DNA of 64,000 nucleotides, from positions 35,168 through 99,167 of the forward strand of contig JBBDWV010000024.1 in the NCBI GenBank assembly GCA_040902655.1. Direction: 5' to 3'. The notes under the pieces are model-generated. The model was not told the origin of the DNA. It ran no database searches and saw only the letters and a list, made by a program, of their open reading frames with translations. The stretch comes from Mycobacteriales bacterium (lineage in GTDB: Bacteria; Actinomycetota; Actinomycetes; Mycobacteriales; SCTD01). Positions within the stretch are counted from its first letter, which is position 1. The number at the start of each line of letters is the position of its first letter. Shown piece by piece: positions 55,609 to 64,000 of the stretch. A program made the translations under genes and the position numbers.

Positions 55609-56912
55609 TCGAGCGCTACACCTTGCCCGAGATGGGGCGGGTCTGGAGCGAGGCCCACAAGTACGAGCTGTGGTGCGCGGTCGAGGTGCTCGTCCTGGAG
55701 GCGCACGCCGCTGCGGGCGTGGTGCCGGCCGACAGTGTGGCGCCGGTCCGGGCCGCAGCCCCACCCACCCCCGAGGCGGTCGCGGAGATCGAGGCGGTGA
55801 CCCAGCATGACGTCATCGCGTTCCTGTCGGCGTGGGCGGACAACACCGAGCCGCGGGAGGCCGCGGCGTACGTCCACTTCGGGATGACGAGCAGCGACCT
55901 GCTGGACACGGCGCTCGCGCTGCAGCTGGTCGAGGCGAGCGACATCCTGCTGGCCAAGTGCGACGCCTTGGTGGCGGCGCTGCGCGACCTCGGCCTCGAG
56001 CACCGGGACACCGTCAAGGTGGGTCGCACGCACGGCATCCACGCGGAGCCCACGACCTGGGGCCACCGGGTCGCCGACCTGGCCTTTGCGATGGCCCGCA
56101 GTCGCGACCGGCTCCGGCGCGCCCGGGAGGCCGTCGCCGTCGCGAAGATCAGCGGTGCGGTCGGGACGTACTCCAACATCGACCCTTCCGTGGAACAGGC
56201 CGTCGCCGCAGAGCTGGGGCTGACGCCGGCGCCCGCCGCCACCCAGGTCGTGATCCGCGACGGCGTCAGCGAGTGGGTCGGCGCGCTCGCGGTGATCGCC
56301 ACCGTCTGCGAGGCCTTCGCGCTCGAGGTGCGGCACGGGCAGCGGACGGAGGTGCGCGAGTTGTGGGAGCCGTTCGGCAAGGGGCAGAAGGGTTCCAGCG
56401 CGATGCCGCACAAGAAGAACCCGATCGCCAGCGAGCGCATCGCCGGCATGGCCCGCATCGTGCGCGCGCAGGTCGTCCCGGTGATGGAGGGCATCCCGCT
56501 CTGGCACGAGCGCGACATCAGCCACAGCTCCACCGAGCGCGTCGCCCTGCCCGACGCGAGCATCGCCACCGACTACCTGCTCCACCTGACCACCCGTCTG
56601 GTGACCGGGCTGGTCGTCGACGCCGACCGGATGCGGGCCAACCTGGAGAGCAGCGGCGGGCTCATCTACACCAGCACGGTGCTGCTCGAGTTGGTGGAGG
56701 GCGGCCTCAGCAGGGAAGACGCCTACGCCTTCGTACAGCGCGCGGCGATGCGCACCTGGGAGACCGGAACCCCGTTCCGGGAGACGCTGAGTGCCGAGGC
56801 GCAGGCCGCCGGACAGCAGCTCGACGAGGCGCGCCTGGACGAGGTCTGCCGTCCGGAGCGCTACCTCGAGCACCTCGCCCCGGTCTTCGCGCGGTTGACG
56901 GCGCTGAGCTAG
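55605..56912 (+). CDS. purB: Adenylosuccinate lyase
   Basis: A 435-residue fumarase/aspartase-superfamily enzyme that cleaves SAICAR and adenylosuccinate. Motifs are [17 protein letters not shown], the His-bearing loop [15 protein letters not shown] and the signature [15 protein letters not shown] with catalytic Ser. The GTG start overlaps the purD stop, with CGAGGAG 7 bases upstream, so the two are coupled. Confidence 0.97.
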   Translation: MIERYTLPEMGRVWSEAHKYELWCAVEVLVLEAHAAAGVVPADSVAPVRAAAPPTPEAVAEIEAVTQHDVIAFLSAWADNTEPREAAAYVHFGMTSSDLLDTALALQLVEASDILLAKCDALVAALRDLGLEHRDTVKVGRTHGIHAEPTTWGHRVADLAFAMARSRDRLRRAREAVAVAKISGAVGTYSNIDPSVEQAVAAELGLTPAPAATQVVIRDGVSEWVGALAVIATVCEAFALEVRHGQRTEVRELWEPFGKGQKGSSAMPHKKNPIASERIAGMARIVRAQVVPVMEGIPLWHERDISHSSTERVALPDASIATDYLLHLTTRLVTGLVVDADRMRANLESSGGLIYTSTVLLELVEGGLSREDAYAFVQRAAMRTWETGTPFRETLSAEAQAAGQQLDEARLDEVCRPERYLEHLAPVFARLTALS

Positions 56913-56926
56913 CGCGCACCGGTCCG

Positions 56927-57784
56927 CTACGGCTCAGGATTTCTCGGCGCCGGGTCGACCACCATCTCGCCCGACGGGATGCGTTCGGTGCTCGCGGTGT
57001 CGCCCGTGCCCGCGCTGCCGTCGCTGCTCGCGGTGTCGCCCGTGCCGTCAGAGGTGCGGCCGCCACGCGGGGCCGGTTCGCTCCCCGGCTGGCCGGGCGC
57101 GGCCGTCGGACGTCCGGGGGGCTGAACCGGCGTGGAGCCCGGCTGGCCGGTTCGCCCGGGTGTGGGCTGCTCGGGCGGAGACTGACCCGGCGCGGGCTGC
57201 CCGGGGCGCTCCTCGTGCGGGGAGGGCACCTCCTGCGGGGCCGGCGGCGGCGTGGCGGCGCGCACCGGCGCGTCGAGCGGGGCAGGTGCGGGATCGGGCG
57301 TGTCCCCGGGGACGGGCCGGCCGGGCGTGGGGAGCTCGCTCGGGGGAGCGGGCTCCGGAGCCGCGGGTGGTGCCGTGCGCGGGGCCACGTCGAACGGCGT
57401 CAGCGTGCGAATCACGCTCGTGACGCCGTCCTGCAGGGGGCCTGGCAGGACACCGGCGGCGGCCGCGCTGGTCACCCCGGCGAGTGCGACGCCCGAGCCG
57501 GTGAGGACCTTGAGGGCCAGCGAGAAGCCGGCCACCGCCGTGAGGCGTCGTCGCACCCGTGGTGGTCCGGGAACGACCGCCGGTCCGGCCGGCGGGGCGG
57601 AGGCCGGGTCGAAGCCGTCGCGCAGCAGGGCGGCCAGCGCCGTCGTCGGCGTGGGTGATTCGTCACCGAGCGCGCGCACCTCGGACAGCAGGGCGGCGAG
57701 TGGCCCGAGATCCGGCTGCTGTTCGACCGGGCGGCCGCGCAGCAGCCGCTCGGCGGTGGCGTCGTCCATGTGGTGTCGTCTCAT
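56927..57784 (-). CDS. Putative membrane anti-sigma factor with Pro-rich exterior
   Basis: A 285-residue protein encoded just after an ECF sigma gene on the same strand, 25 bp away. The first 85 residues (ATAERLLRGRPVEQQPDLGP onward) form a small soluble helical domain like a sigma-binding domain. Residues about 95-125 form one hydrophobic helix of small residues (VLTGSGVALAGVTSAAAAGVL). The rest is a 150-residue Pro/Gly/Thr-rich exterior, perhaps crossing the wall. The zinc HxxxCxxC motif of ZAS anti-sigmas is absent. Start at 57784 or 57769. Role inferred from position and layout. Confidence 0.65.
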   Translation of the reverse strand: MRRHHMDDATAERLLRGRPVEQQPDLGPLAALLSEVRALGDESPTPTTALAALLRDGFDPASAPPAGPAVVPGPPRVRRRLTAVAGFSLALKVLTGSGVALAGVTSAAAAGVLPGPLQDGVTSVIRTLTPFDVAPRTAPPAAPEPAPPSELPTPGRPVPGDTPDPAPAPLDAPVRAATPPPAPQEVPSPHEERPGQPAPGQSPPEQPTPGRTGQPGSTPVQPPGRPTAAPGQPGSEPAPRGGRTSDGTGDTASSDGSAGTGDTASTERIPSGEMVVDPAPRNPEP

Positions 57785-57809
57785 CTCGTAGGGGCATCGT
57801 CGACGGCGT

Positions 57810-58382
57810 TCACAGGGGTACGCCCTGCGCCTGCACGATTTTCGCGGCGGCAGCGAGGCCCCGTCGCTGCAGCTGCTTGACGGCGCCCGGGGTCTTGCCC
57901 AGCTGCGCCGCGACCTGTTCGACGGTGAGGTCGCCGAGCACGCGTAGCAGGAGGACCTCGCGCTGGTCGGGAACGAGCTGGTCGAGGACGCCGCGGGCCC
58001 ACTGCTCACCCATCCGGTCCAGGGAGCGGTCCTCGGCGCTGGCCTCTGTACGGGGATCGTCCGCCGGGTCGTAGAACGATGTCTGCACGCGGCGCCCCCG
58101 CCGGCGCAGGTCGTCCACGACGCGCCGGGCGGCGATGGTGAACAGCCAGCCGCGGAAGTCGGCCTCCCCACCGGTGAACCGGTCCAGCGACGTGAAGGCG
58201 GAGGTGAAGATCTCACTGACGAGGTCGTCGACCTCGGCGGAGGTGCGGGCCCGGACGTAACCGCCGACCGGGCCGGCGTAGCCGTGAAACAGCGCGGTCA
58301 GCGCCCACCCCTCGCCGAGGCGGGCGGCAAGGAGCACCTCGTCGAACTGGGAGATCCCGCTCCCGGACCGCGCTGCGCTCAT
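57810..58382 (-). CDS. ECF-type RNA polymerase sigma factor
   Basis: A 190-residue two-domain sigma factor. Region 2 (about 20-95) includes DDLVSEIFTSAFTSLDRF and DFRGWLFTIAARRVVDDLRRR. Region 4 (about 125-185) includes LVPDQREVLLLRVLGDLTVE and QLGKTPGAVKQLQRRGL, which binds the -35. It should direct polymerase to a stress or envelope regulon. A membrane anti-sigma candidate follows and a Glu-rich membrane protein precedes it. Confidence 0.92.
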   Translation of the reverse strand: MSAARSGSGISQFDEVLLAARLGEGWALTALFHGYAGPVGGYVRARTSAEVDDLVSEIFTSAFTSLDRFTGGEADFRGWLFTIAARRVVDDLRRRGRRVQTSFYDPADDPRTEASAEDRSLDRMGEQWARGVLDQLVPDQREVLLLRVLGDLTVEQVAAQLGKTPGAVKQLQRRGLAAAAKIVQAQGVPL

Positions 58383-58410
58383 CGTCTGCCGGCCTGCCCG
58401 GCGCGCAGGC

Positions 58411-58447
58411 GACCGCACCCCGGGCCAGGAGAGCCCAGGGTGCGGTC
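58411..58447 (-). terminator. Hairpin terminator after the Glu-rich protein gene
   Basis: GACCGCACCC (58411-58420) and GGGTGCGGTC (58438-58447) make a perfect 10-bp stem, extended by inner GGGC/GCCC. It lies between the stop of the gene at 58465 and the sigma start at 58382, so the sigma gene probably needs its own promoter. Confidence 0.75.
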
Positions 58448-58464
58448 AGGTGGTGCCGGAGGAA

Positions 58465-59091
58465 TCAGCGGCGGGAAGTGGCGCGCTCCTCCGCCGGGGT
58501 GCCGGCGGGGGCGGACCCGCCGGCGGGAGCGTCGTCGGCCGTGCCGCGTCCGGCGTCGCCGTTGCCGGCGCCGCCCTCGGCGCGCTCCTCACCGCTGGTC
58601 TGGCTGCCGGACTCCACGGTGGACGCCTGCTCCCGCTCGGCCTGGCCCTCGGCCGCCTTCTGCTCGCCCGTGGCGGCGTTCGCCTGACCCTCGGTAGCCC
58701 TGTCCTGCCCGGCCTTCGCCTGCTCTGGAAGCTCGCGGTCCCGGGCCTCGGCCGAGATCTCGCTGCCGGTGACGCCACCCTGCTTCGCGCGCTCCGCGAC
58801 CGACTGGCCGAAGGCGGCCTGCGGGGCGGGACTGCCCTCGGACTCCACCTCGGTGGGGTCCTGCTCGGTCTCGACTGCCTTGGCCTCGACAGCCTCGGTC
58901 TCGACCTGTCCGCCGGGAACCTGCTCCTCCGAGACCTGCTCGACGGCCGGCTTCTCGGCCTTCTCGGGCAGCACCGGCACCACGCCGGCGGCGCCGCCGA
59001 CGGCGACGACGGAGGCGGCCGTGGCAGCACCCACGCCGATCTTCGCCGCGGTGGTGAGGGCGGCGACCTTCGCCAGAATCAGCTCGAACAT
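58465..59091 (-). CDS. Single-pass membrane protein with long Glu/Gln/Ala-rich tail
   Basis: A 208-residue protein. Residues 12-41 form a hydrophobic anchor (AAKIGVGAATAASVVAVGG). The remainder is disordered and rich in Glu, Gln, Ala and Gly (PEKAEKPAVEQVSEEQVPGG, EQKAAEGQAEREQASTVESG), with no cysteine and no enzyme motif. GGAGAGGAG precedes the ATG at 59091. Position beside the sigma/anti-sigma pair suggests membership in that stress locus, but the hairpin at 58411 separates transcripts. Function unknown. Confidence 0.7.
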   Translation of the reverse strand: MFELILAKVAALTTAAKIGVGAATAASVVAVGGAAGVVPVLPEKAEKPAVEQVSEEQVPGGQVETEAVEAKAVETEQDPTEVESEGSPAPQAAFGQSVAERAKQGGVTGSEISAEARDRELPEQAKAGQDRATEGQANAATGEQKAAEGQAEREQASTVESGSQTSGEERAEGGAGNGDAGRGTADDAPAGGSAPAGTPAEERATSRR

Positions 59092-59267
59092 CAGGCTCTC
59101 CTCTCCCGGACTGGGCCGGGACGTGTGTCGTGGGGGGCGCGGACGGCGCCTTCGTACCGGACATCGCCGGGGACGGCACGAGGGGTACGGGGTGGCGGCG
59201 ACATCTTCCAGCGGCAAGCCGGTCGGCCGGGTCGCGACCCGCCCCGGCTCGCTGTCAGACTCTCACC

Positions 59268-60164
59268 GTGACCGACCTGCCCCTGCCCCTGCTCGCCCGC
59301 GGCAAGGTCCGGGAGCTGTACGAGGTCGATGCCGAGCACCTGCTGCTCGTTGCCAGTGACCGGCTGTCGGCGTACGACGTCGTGCTGCCGACCGGTGTGC
59401 CGGACAAGGGGGCGGTGCTCACCGGGCTGTCCGTGTGGTGGTTCGGGCAGCTCGCCGACCTGGTGCCGAACCACCTGGTCACGGCGCGTACGAGCGAGTT
59501 CCCCGCCGTGCTGCAGCCGTACGCCGAGGCGCTGCGCGGCCGGTCGATGCTCTGCCGGCGCCTCGACATGGTCCCGGTCGAGTGCGTCGCCCGCGGCTAC
59601 CTCACCGGGTCCGGCCTGAAGGACTACCGGACGACCGGCGGGATCTGCGGTGAACCACTGCCGGCCGGGCTCGACGACGGCTCGAAACTGCCGGAGCCGG
59701 TGTTCACGCCGGCCACCAAGGCCGCGGCCGGCGACCACGACGAGAACGTCTCCTACGCCGCGGTGGAGGCGGCCGTCGGCGCCGACCTGGCCGCGGAACT
59801 GCGCCGGGTGACGCTGGCCGTCTACACCCGCGGTGCGGAGCTGGCCGGCACCCGCGGCATCCTGCTCGCCGACACCAAGCTCGAGCTGGGACACGACCCC
59901 GCCGGCGGGCTGACGCTCGGCGACGAGGTGCTGACCCCCGACTCCTCGCGCTTCTGGCCGGCCGACGGCTGGGCTCCCGGTCGACCTCAGCCGTCCTACG
60001 ACAAGCAGTACGTCCGCGACTGGCTCGACAGCAGCGGCTGGGACCGCAGCGCGCCCGGCCCCGAGCTGCCGGACGAGGTGGTGGACCGGACCCGGACCAA
60101 GTACGTCGAGGCGTACGAGCGGCTGACCGGCAGCTCCTTCGACGGCTGGCTGCGCGACGCCTGA
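59268..60164 (+). CDS. purC: SAICAR synthetase
   Basis: A 298-residue ATP enzyme joining CAIR and aspartate in purine synthesis. Motifs are LLARGKVRELYEVDAEHLLLVASDRLSAYD (N-terminal ATP site, family signature), ECVARGYLTGSGLKDY, and LADTKLELGHDPAGG with DEVLTPDSSRFWP. The GTG at 59268 is chosen because the longer upstream frame is Arg/Pro-rich and not family-like. It is divergent from the Glu-rich protein gene. Confidence 0.96.
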   Translation: MTDLPLPLLARGKVRELYEVDAEHLLLVASDRLSAYDVVLPTGVPDKGAVLTGLSVWWFGQLADLVPNHLVTARTSEFPAVLQPYAEALRGRSMLCRRLDMVPVECVARGYLTGSGLKDYRTTGGICGEPLPAGLDDGSKLPEPVFTPATKAAAGDHDENVSYAAVEAAVGADLAAELRRVTLAVYTRGAELAGTRGILLADTKLELGHDPAGGLTLGDEVLTPDSSRFWPADGWAPGRPQPSYDKQYVRDWLDSSGWDRSAPGPELPDEVVDRTRTKYVEAYERLTGSSFDGWLRDA

Positions 60165-60189
60165 CCGGCGGGCTGTCACAGTGGTGCGC

Positions 60190-61566
60190 ATGCGCCGCCT
60201 GCTGCCTCTCCTCGCCCTGCTGGTCCCGCTGCTCGCCGCGCCGCCCGCGCAGGCCGCCGGTCCCACCGGTGACCCGTCGACGTGGACCGACCGGCAGCTG
60301 GCCGCCCAGCTGGTGCTGGCCGGCTACGACATGAGCCGAACCGACGACGCGCTGCCCTGGGTGCGCAACGGCGTCGGCGGAGTGGTGCTGTTCGGTCGGC
60401 CGCCGGCCGATCTCGGTGTCCGGCTGAAGCGGCTGCGCGCTGCGGGCAACGTCGTGCCGCTGGTCGCCTCGGACGAGGAGGGCGGCCGGGTGCAGCGGCT
60501 GCGCGCCCTGCTCGGCCCGCTGCCCTCGGCGGAGGAGCTCGGCCGCACCCGCAGCCCGGCGCAGGTCCGCAGCCTGGCCGCGTCGTACGGCACGAAGATG
60601 GCTCGGCTCGGGGTCGACATGGACCTCGCGCCGGTGACCGACCTCGGCATCCGCGGTTGGTACATCGAGCAGACCGACCGCGCCTTCTCGGCCGACCCCG
60701 CGGCGGTCGGCGCGTACGCGGGGGCGTGGCAGGCCGGGATGCGCGCCGCACGGGTCGCGCCGGTGGCCAAGCACTGGCCCGGGCACGGCCAGGCGGCCAA
60801 CACCCACGACCGGGCCGCGACGACCCCGCACCTGTCCACGCTGGAGAAGCGGGACCTGCTGCCCTTCGCCGACCTGCTCCGGGCGGGGGTGCCGGCGGTC
60901 ATGGTCGGCCACCTCAACGTGCCGGGCCTGACCGAGCAGGGGCTGCCGGCGACGCTGTCGCCCAACGCCTACCGCTACCTGCGCGAACGGGCCGGCTCCC
61001 AGCGGCTGCTCATGACCGACTCGCTGTCGATGGGGGCGATCTCGGTCGGGATGCGGCTGACCCCGGCGCAGGCGGCCGTGCGTGCGCTGTCCGCCGGCGC
61101 CGACATGGTGCTGGTCGACCCGGGACCGGGCCCCGGGCCGATCGTGGACGCGGTCGGGACCGCCATCACCCGCGGCAGCTACCCACGGGCCGCCGCGCTG
61201 GCGTCGGTGCGGCGCGTGCTGGCGGTCAAGCGGACGACCGACGTGCCGCTGCCGATGATCTCGCTCGCTCCCGCTCAGGGCACCACGGGCGCCTCGCTCA
61301 CCCCGACGCTGTCCGGCATCGCCCGCGACCGGGTCGGCGGGACGCTCACTGCCCGCTTCCACGTACGCACCGCGGGCTTGGCCGGCTGGAACGTCGCCAA
61401 CGCGGCTGCCGTCGCGGTGCCGGCGGGCTCCCGGGCGAGCTACCGGCTCGGGGAGGGACGGCTGCGGCCGGCCACGACGTACGAGTGGAGCGTGCGGGCC
61501 TGCAACGCGGCGGGCGTCTGCGCGCCGCCCGGGCCGGTGCTCCGCTTCACCACCCGCGCGTCGTGA
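60190..61566 (+). CDS. Secreted family 3 glycoside hydrolase (NagZ-like) with FnIII-like C-domain
   Basis: A 458-residue exported enzyme. The signal peptide is about residues 1-22 (LLPLLALLVPLLAAPPAQA). The GH3 barrel (about 30-345) has VASDEEGGRVQRL, the NagZ loop KHWPGHGQAANTHD with its His/Asp pair, and LLMTDSLSMGAIS with the nucleophile Asp. This matches beta-N-acetylhexosaminidases that trim wall sugars. Residues 360-458 form a beta-sandwich ending RFTTRAS. ATG 60190 or GTG 60181 may be used. It lies between purC and purS but is unrelated to purines. Confidence 0.9.
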   Translation: MRRLLPLLALLVPLLAAPPAQAAGPTGDPSTWTDRQLAAQLVLAGYDMSRTDDALPWVRNGVGGVVLFGRPPADLGVRLKRLRAAGNVVPLVASDEEGGRVQRLRALLGPLPSAEELGRTRSPAQVRSLAASYGTKMARLGVDMDLAPVTDLGIRGWYIEQTDRAFSADPAAVGAYAGAWQAGMRAARVAPVAKHWPGHGQAANTHDRAATTPHLSTLEKRDLLPFADLLRAGVPAVMVGHLNVPGLTEQGLPATLSPNAYRYLRERAGSQRLLMTDSLSMGAISVGMRLTPAQAAVRALSAGADMVLVDPGPGPGPIVDAVGTAITRGSYPRAAALASVRRVLAVKRTTDVPLPMISLAPAQGTTGASLTPTLSGIARDRVGGTLTARFHVRTAGLAGWNVANAAAVAVPAGSRASYRLGEGRLRPATTYEWSVRACNAAGVCAPPGPVLRFTTRAS

Positions 61567-61588
61567 GCGGACCGCTAACCTGACGCCC

Positions 61589-61846
61589 ATGGCTGTCCAC
61601 CGGGTCGTCGTCGACGTGATGCTCAAGCCCGAGATCCTCGACCCGGCCGGGCAGGCGGTGCTCAACGCACTGCCGGCGCTGGGCCTGCCGCCGGCCGCCG
61701 GGCTCCGGATCGGCAAGCACGTCGAGCTCGATCTCGAGGCTGACGACGCGCAGGCCGCGCGGGAGCTGGCCACCACGATGGCCGAGGTGCTGCTCGCCAA
61801 CCCGGTGATCGAGGACTTCCGGGTCCGTCCCGCCCACGAGAACTGA
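61589..61846 (+). CDS. purS: FGAM synthase subunit PurS
   Basis: An 85-residue subunit ([34 protein letters not shown]) of the three-part FGAM synthase in Gram-positive bacteria. It holds PurQ and PurL together and helps pass ammonia between them. purQ starts 36 bp downstream, consistent with an operon. Confidence 0.95.
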   Translation: MAVHRVVVDVMLKPEILDPAGQAVLNALPALGLPPAAGLRIGKHVELDLEADDAQAARELATTMAEVLLANPVIEDFRVRPAHEN

Positions 61847-61881
61847 CCTGCCGGTCAGCCTCCCCCGGTAGCCTCGGCGGT

Positions 61882-62562
61882 GTGACGGCTCGCATCGGCG
61901 TGGTGACCTTTCCCGGCAGCCTGGACGATCGCGACGCCCAGCGTGCGGTGCGGCTGGCCGGCGCCGAGCCGGTCGCCCTCTGGCACGCCGAGGCCGACCT
62001 GCAGGGCGTCGACGCGGTGATCCTGCCGGGCGGCTTCTCCTACGGCGACTACCTGCGGGCGGGCGCGATCGCCCGCTTCGCCCCGGCGATGACCAGCGTC
62101 GTCGAGTCGGCCGGTCGCGGCCTGCCGGTGCTCGGCATCTGCAACGGCTTCCAGGTGCTGTGCGAGAGCGGGCTGCTGCCCGGCGCGCTGACCCGCAACG
62201 CGCACCTGCACTTCGTGAACCGCGACCAGCGGCTGCGGATCGAGAACGCCGACTCGGCCTGGACCAGCGGCTTCGAGTCGGGCCAGGAGATCGTGGTCCC
62301 GGTCAAGAACGGCGAGGGCAACTACGTCGCCGCGACGGAGGTGCTCGAGGAGCTGGAGGCCGCCGGCCGCGTCGTCGCGCGCTACCTCGGCAGCAACCCC
62401 AACGGCAGCGCCCGCGACATCGCCGGCATCCGTAACGAGCGGGGCAACGTCGTCGGGATCATGCCGCACCCCGAGCACGCCGTGGAGGAGCTCATCGGCA
62501 CCGCCGGCACCGACGGGCTCGGCTTCTTCACCTCGGTGCTGACGGCGCTCGTCGAGGTGTAG
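61882..62562 (+). CDS. purQ: FGAM synthase glutaminase subunit PurQ
   Basis: A 226-residue class I amidotransferase that releases ammonia from glutamine. The nucleophile is Cys in [11 protein letters not shown]; the His/Glu pair is in [13 protein letters not shown]; the oxyanion region is [19 protein letters not shown]. The GTG start fits the family N-terminus ([13 protein letters not shown]). It is separated from purL by a Uma2 gene. Confidence 0.96.
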   Translation: MTARIGVVTFPGSLDDRDAQRAVRLAGAEPVALWHAEADLQGVDAVILPGGFSYGDYLRAGAIARFAPAMTSVVESAGRGLPVLGICNGFQVLCESGLLPGALTRNAHLHFVNRDQRLRIENADSAWTSGFESGQEIVVPVKNGEGNYVAATEVLEELEAAGRVVARYLGSNPNGSARDIAGIRNERGNVVGIMPHPEHAVEELIGTAGTDGLGFFTSVLTALVEV

Positions 62563-62641
62563 TCCACAGGTCTCGCACGCGGTGCTGACGTCGGGCGGCC
62601 GCGGCGGCACGGTCGTGACATGCCGACGCGCGAGGAGCACC

Positions 62642-63187
62642 ATGAGCGCCATGCCGACGCTGCCGGTCCGGCTCGACGGGTGGACCGTTGCTGACCTGTA
62701 CGACCTGCCCGACGACGGGATGCGGTACGAGCTCGTCGACGGGGCGCTCGTCGTGAGCCCTCCACCCGTGCTGCGGCACGACCACACCGTGGCGCAGCTC
62801 GTGCTGCTGCTGGCCCCGGCGCTGCCGGAGCCCTGGGTCGTGGTCGCCGGCGGAGGGCTCCGCTTCGACGACCGCAACTACCGCCAGCCGGACCTGCAGG
62901 TGGTGCGTCGTGCGGCGCTCGCTCAGGAGCTCGCCGCTCCCGGTGACGTGCTGCTCGCCGTCGAGGTGATGAGCCCGAGCAGCGTCAGCGCCGACCGAGT
63001 CAGCAAGCCGGCGCAGTACGCCGCGGCCGGGATCCCGTACTTCTGGCGGGTCGAGCTGCGCGATCCGGTCCTCGTCACGCACGCCCTGGAAGGCACCGTC
63101 TACCGCGAGAGCGGCAGGTTCCCCGAGGAGGTGGTCGTCGACGAGCCGCTCCCCCTGCACTTCCCGCTCGCGCAGCTGCTGGGCTGA
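62642..63187 (+). CDS. Uma2 family (DUF820) endonuclease-like protein inserted between purQ and purL
   Basis: A 181-residue PD-(D/E)XK-fold protein: [52 protein letters not shown] (acidic site) and [20 protein letters not shown] (ExxSP site), then [10 protein letters not shown]. It differs strongly from the copy at 53401. Its place inside the purSQL order is unusual: in most actinobacteria purQ and purL are close neighbours. It is probably a mobile-type insertion in the operon, without an obvious disrupting repeat. Confidence 0.88.
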   Translation: MSAMPTLPVRLDGWTVADLYDLPDDGMRYELVDGALVVSPPPVLRHDHTVAQLVLLLAPALPEPWVVVAGGGLRFDDRNYRQPDLQVVRRAALAQELAAPGDVLLAVEVMSPSSVSADRVSKPAQYAAAGIPYFWRVELRDPVLVTHALEGTVYRESGRFPEEVVVDEPLPLHFPLAQLLG

Positions 63188-63210
63188 CCCACGCCGGTAG
63201 CCTCGACCGG

Positions 63211-64000
63211 GTGAGCACCTACGCCCCCCAGAACGACTCCGCGGGGCCGCTGCCCGCCGGCCGCGCGTCCGTGGACACCGTCGAGCGGGCCGCCGCGACG
63301 CCCGACCTCGAGCAGCCCTACCGCGAGCTCGGCCTGAAGGACGACGAGTACGCCGCGATCCGCGAGGTGCTCGGCCGCCGGCCGACGCAGACCGAGCTGG
63401 CGATGTACTCGATCATGTGGAGCGAGCACTGCTCCTACAAGAGCTCCAAGGTGCACCTGCGCCAGTTCGGCGAACTCCCCAAGGGCGACCGGATGCTCGT
63501 CGGCATGGGCGAGAACGCCGGCGTCGTCGACGTCGGCGAGGGCCTGGCCGTCACCTTCAAGGTCGAGTCGCACAACCACCCGAGCTACGTCGAGCCCTAC
63601 CAGGGCGCGGCGACCGGCATCGGCGGCATCGTCCGCGACATTCTCACGATGGGCGCCCGGCCGATCCTGGTGATGGACCCGCTGCGCGTCGGCGACGCCG
63701 ACCACCCGGACACCGCCCGCGTCCTGCCCGGCATCGTCGCCGGCATCGGCGGCTACGGGAACTGCCTGGGGCTGCCCAACATCGGCGGTGAGGTCGTCTT
63801 CGACCCCAGCTACCAGGGCAACCCGCTCGTCAACGCGCTCTGCCTCGGCGTCATGCCGGTCGACCGCATCCAGCTCAGCGCTGCCCGCGGCGTCGGCAAC
63901 GTCGTGGTGCTGCTCGGCGCCAAGACCGGTCGCGACGGCATCGGCGGCGTGTCGGTGCTCGCCTCCGCCACCTTCGACGCGGACGGCCCTGCACGTCGTC
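63211..64000 (+). CDS. purL: FGAM synthase large subunit PurL (truncated by the window end)
   Basis: The first 263 residues of the ATP-dependent large subunit. Landmarks are the N-terminal [40 protein letters not shown] (catalytic His region), [21 protein letters not shown] and [18 protein letters not shown]. With PurS and PurQ it converts FGAR to FGAM. The GTG at 63211 is the conserved start. The remaining roughly 500 residues lie beyond 64000. Confidence 0.95.
   Translation, partial: MSTYAPQNDSAGPLPAGRASVDTVERAAATPDLEQPYRELGLKDDEYAAIREVLGRRPTQTELAMYSIMWSEHCSYKSSKVHLRQFGELPKGDRMLVGMGENAGVVDVGEGLAVTFKVESHNHPSYVEPYQGAATGIGGIVRDILTMGARPILVMDPLRVGDADHPDTARVLPGIVAGIGGYGNCLGLPNIGGEVVFDPSYQGNPLVNALCLGVMPVDRIQLSAARGVGNVVVLLGAKTGRDGIGGVSVLASATFDADGPARR

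Noticed and set aside
57784-58216. N-terminal extension of the anti-sigma gene to 58216
   Set aside because: The extension overlaps the sigma gene in another frame and is Arg/Pro-rich; starts at 57784 or 57769 fit the spacing after the sigma stop.

Overview
The window is chromosomal DNA from a high-GC actinobacterium. Evidence: very GC-rich codons, many GTG starts and ATGA/GTGA gene overlaps, HspR/HAIR heat-shock control, DUF6458 and DUF3151 proteins, an Rpf-type transglycosylase, and a gene set resembling the mycobacterial dcd-etfD-dnaK-fba-pur neighbourhood. Class 3 inteins and secreted proteins with VLDTR-type repeats fit a Frankiales/Geodermatophilales-like relative, but the genus cannot be named from the sequence alone.

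Layout. 1-9.2 kb: lipoprotein, membrane cytochrome b561/molybdopterin oxidoreductase, replicative helicase dnaB carrying two inteins, and a sortase-anchored DUF6351 esterase-like protein. 9.4-12.2 kb: a broken Phd/RelE-type toxin-antitoxin pair, an 85-bp palindromic repeat, YibE/F and EthD proteins. 12.2-17.5 kb: a lysine-tailed membrane-anchored protein and a 2-oxoacid dehydrogenase operon (E1a-E1b-E2). 17.6-24.9 kb: fadE5-like acyl-CoA dehydrogenase, pirin, paired crcB fluoride channels, VanW protein, FnIII-like surface protein, TauE permease. 24.9-26.0 kb: an anomalous gene-poor patch bounded by a 97-bp inverted repeat pair. 26.0-33.3 kb: MFS transporter, tRNA-Gly, dcd with an intein, etfD-like Fe-S oxidoreductase, serpin pseudogene, bluB. 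33.4-40.1 kb: dnaK-grpE-dnaJ-hspR-clpB behind a HAIR-flanked promoter. 40.1-53.3 kb: SDR, pyrE, DedA, flavin disulfide reductase, beta-propeller surface protein, fba, rpf behind a ydaO-like leader, methyltransferase, cardiolipin synthase, lipid kinase, purA. 53.4-64.0 kb: purD-purB, a sigma/anti-sigma locus, purC, GH3 enzyme, purS, purQ and the start of purL, with two Uma2 genes interspersed.

Themes. (1) Three inteins: two class 3 inteins of one lineage sit at GK|S sites in DnaB (P-loop) and in Dcd (active-site serine). The DnaB copy keeps LAGLIDADG acids and the Dcd copy has lost both. The third, at the second DnaB site, has an eroded nuclease. (2) Fatty-acid oxidation: an identical 16-bp palindromic operator lies before fadE5 and the etfD-like gene, which encodes the probable electron acceptor of the acyl-CoA dehydrogenase/ETF route. 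(3) De novo purine synthesis is dispersed through the last 12 kb. (4) At least four families of palindromic intergenic repeats are visible, together with pseudogenes (RelE-type toxin, serpin) that mark past insertion and decay.
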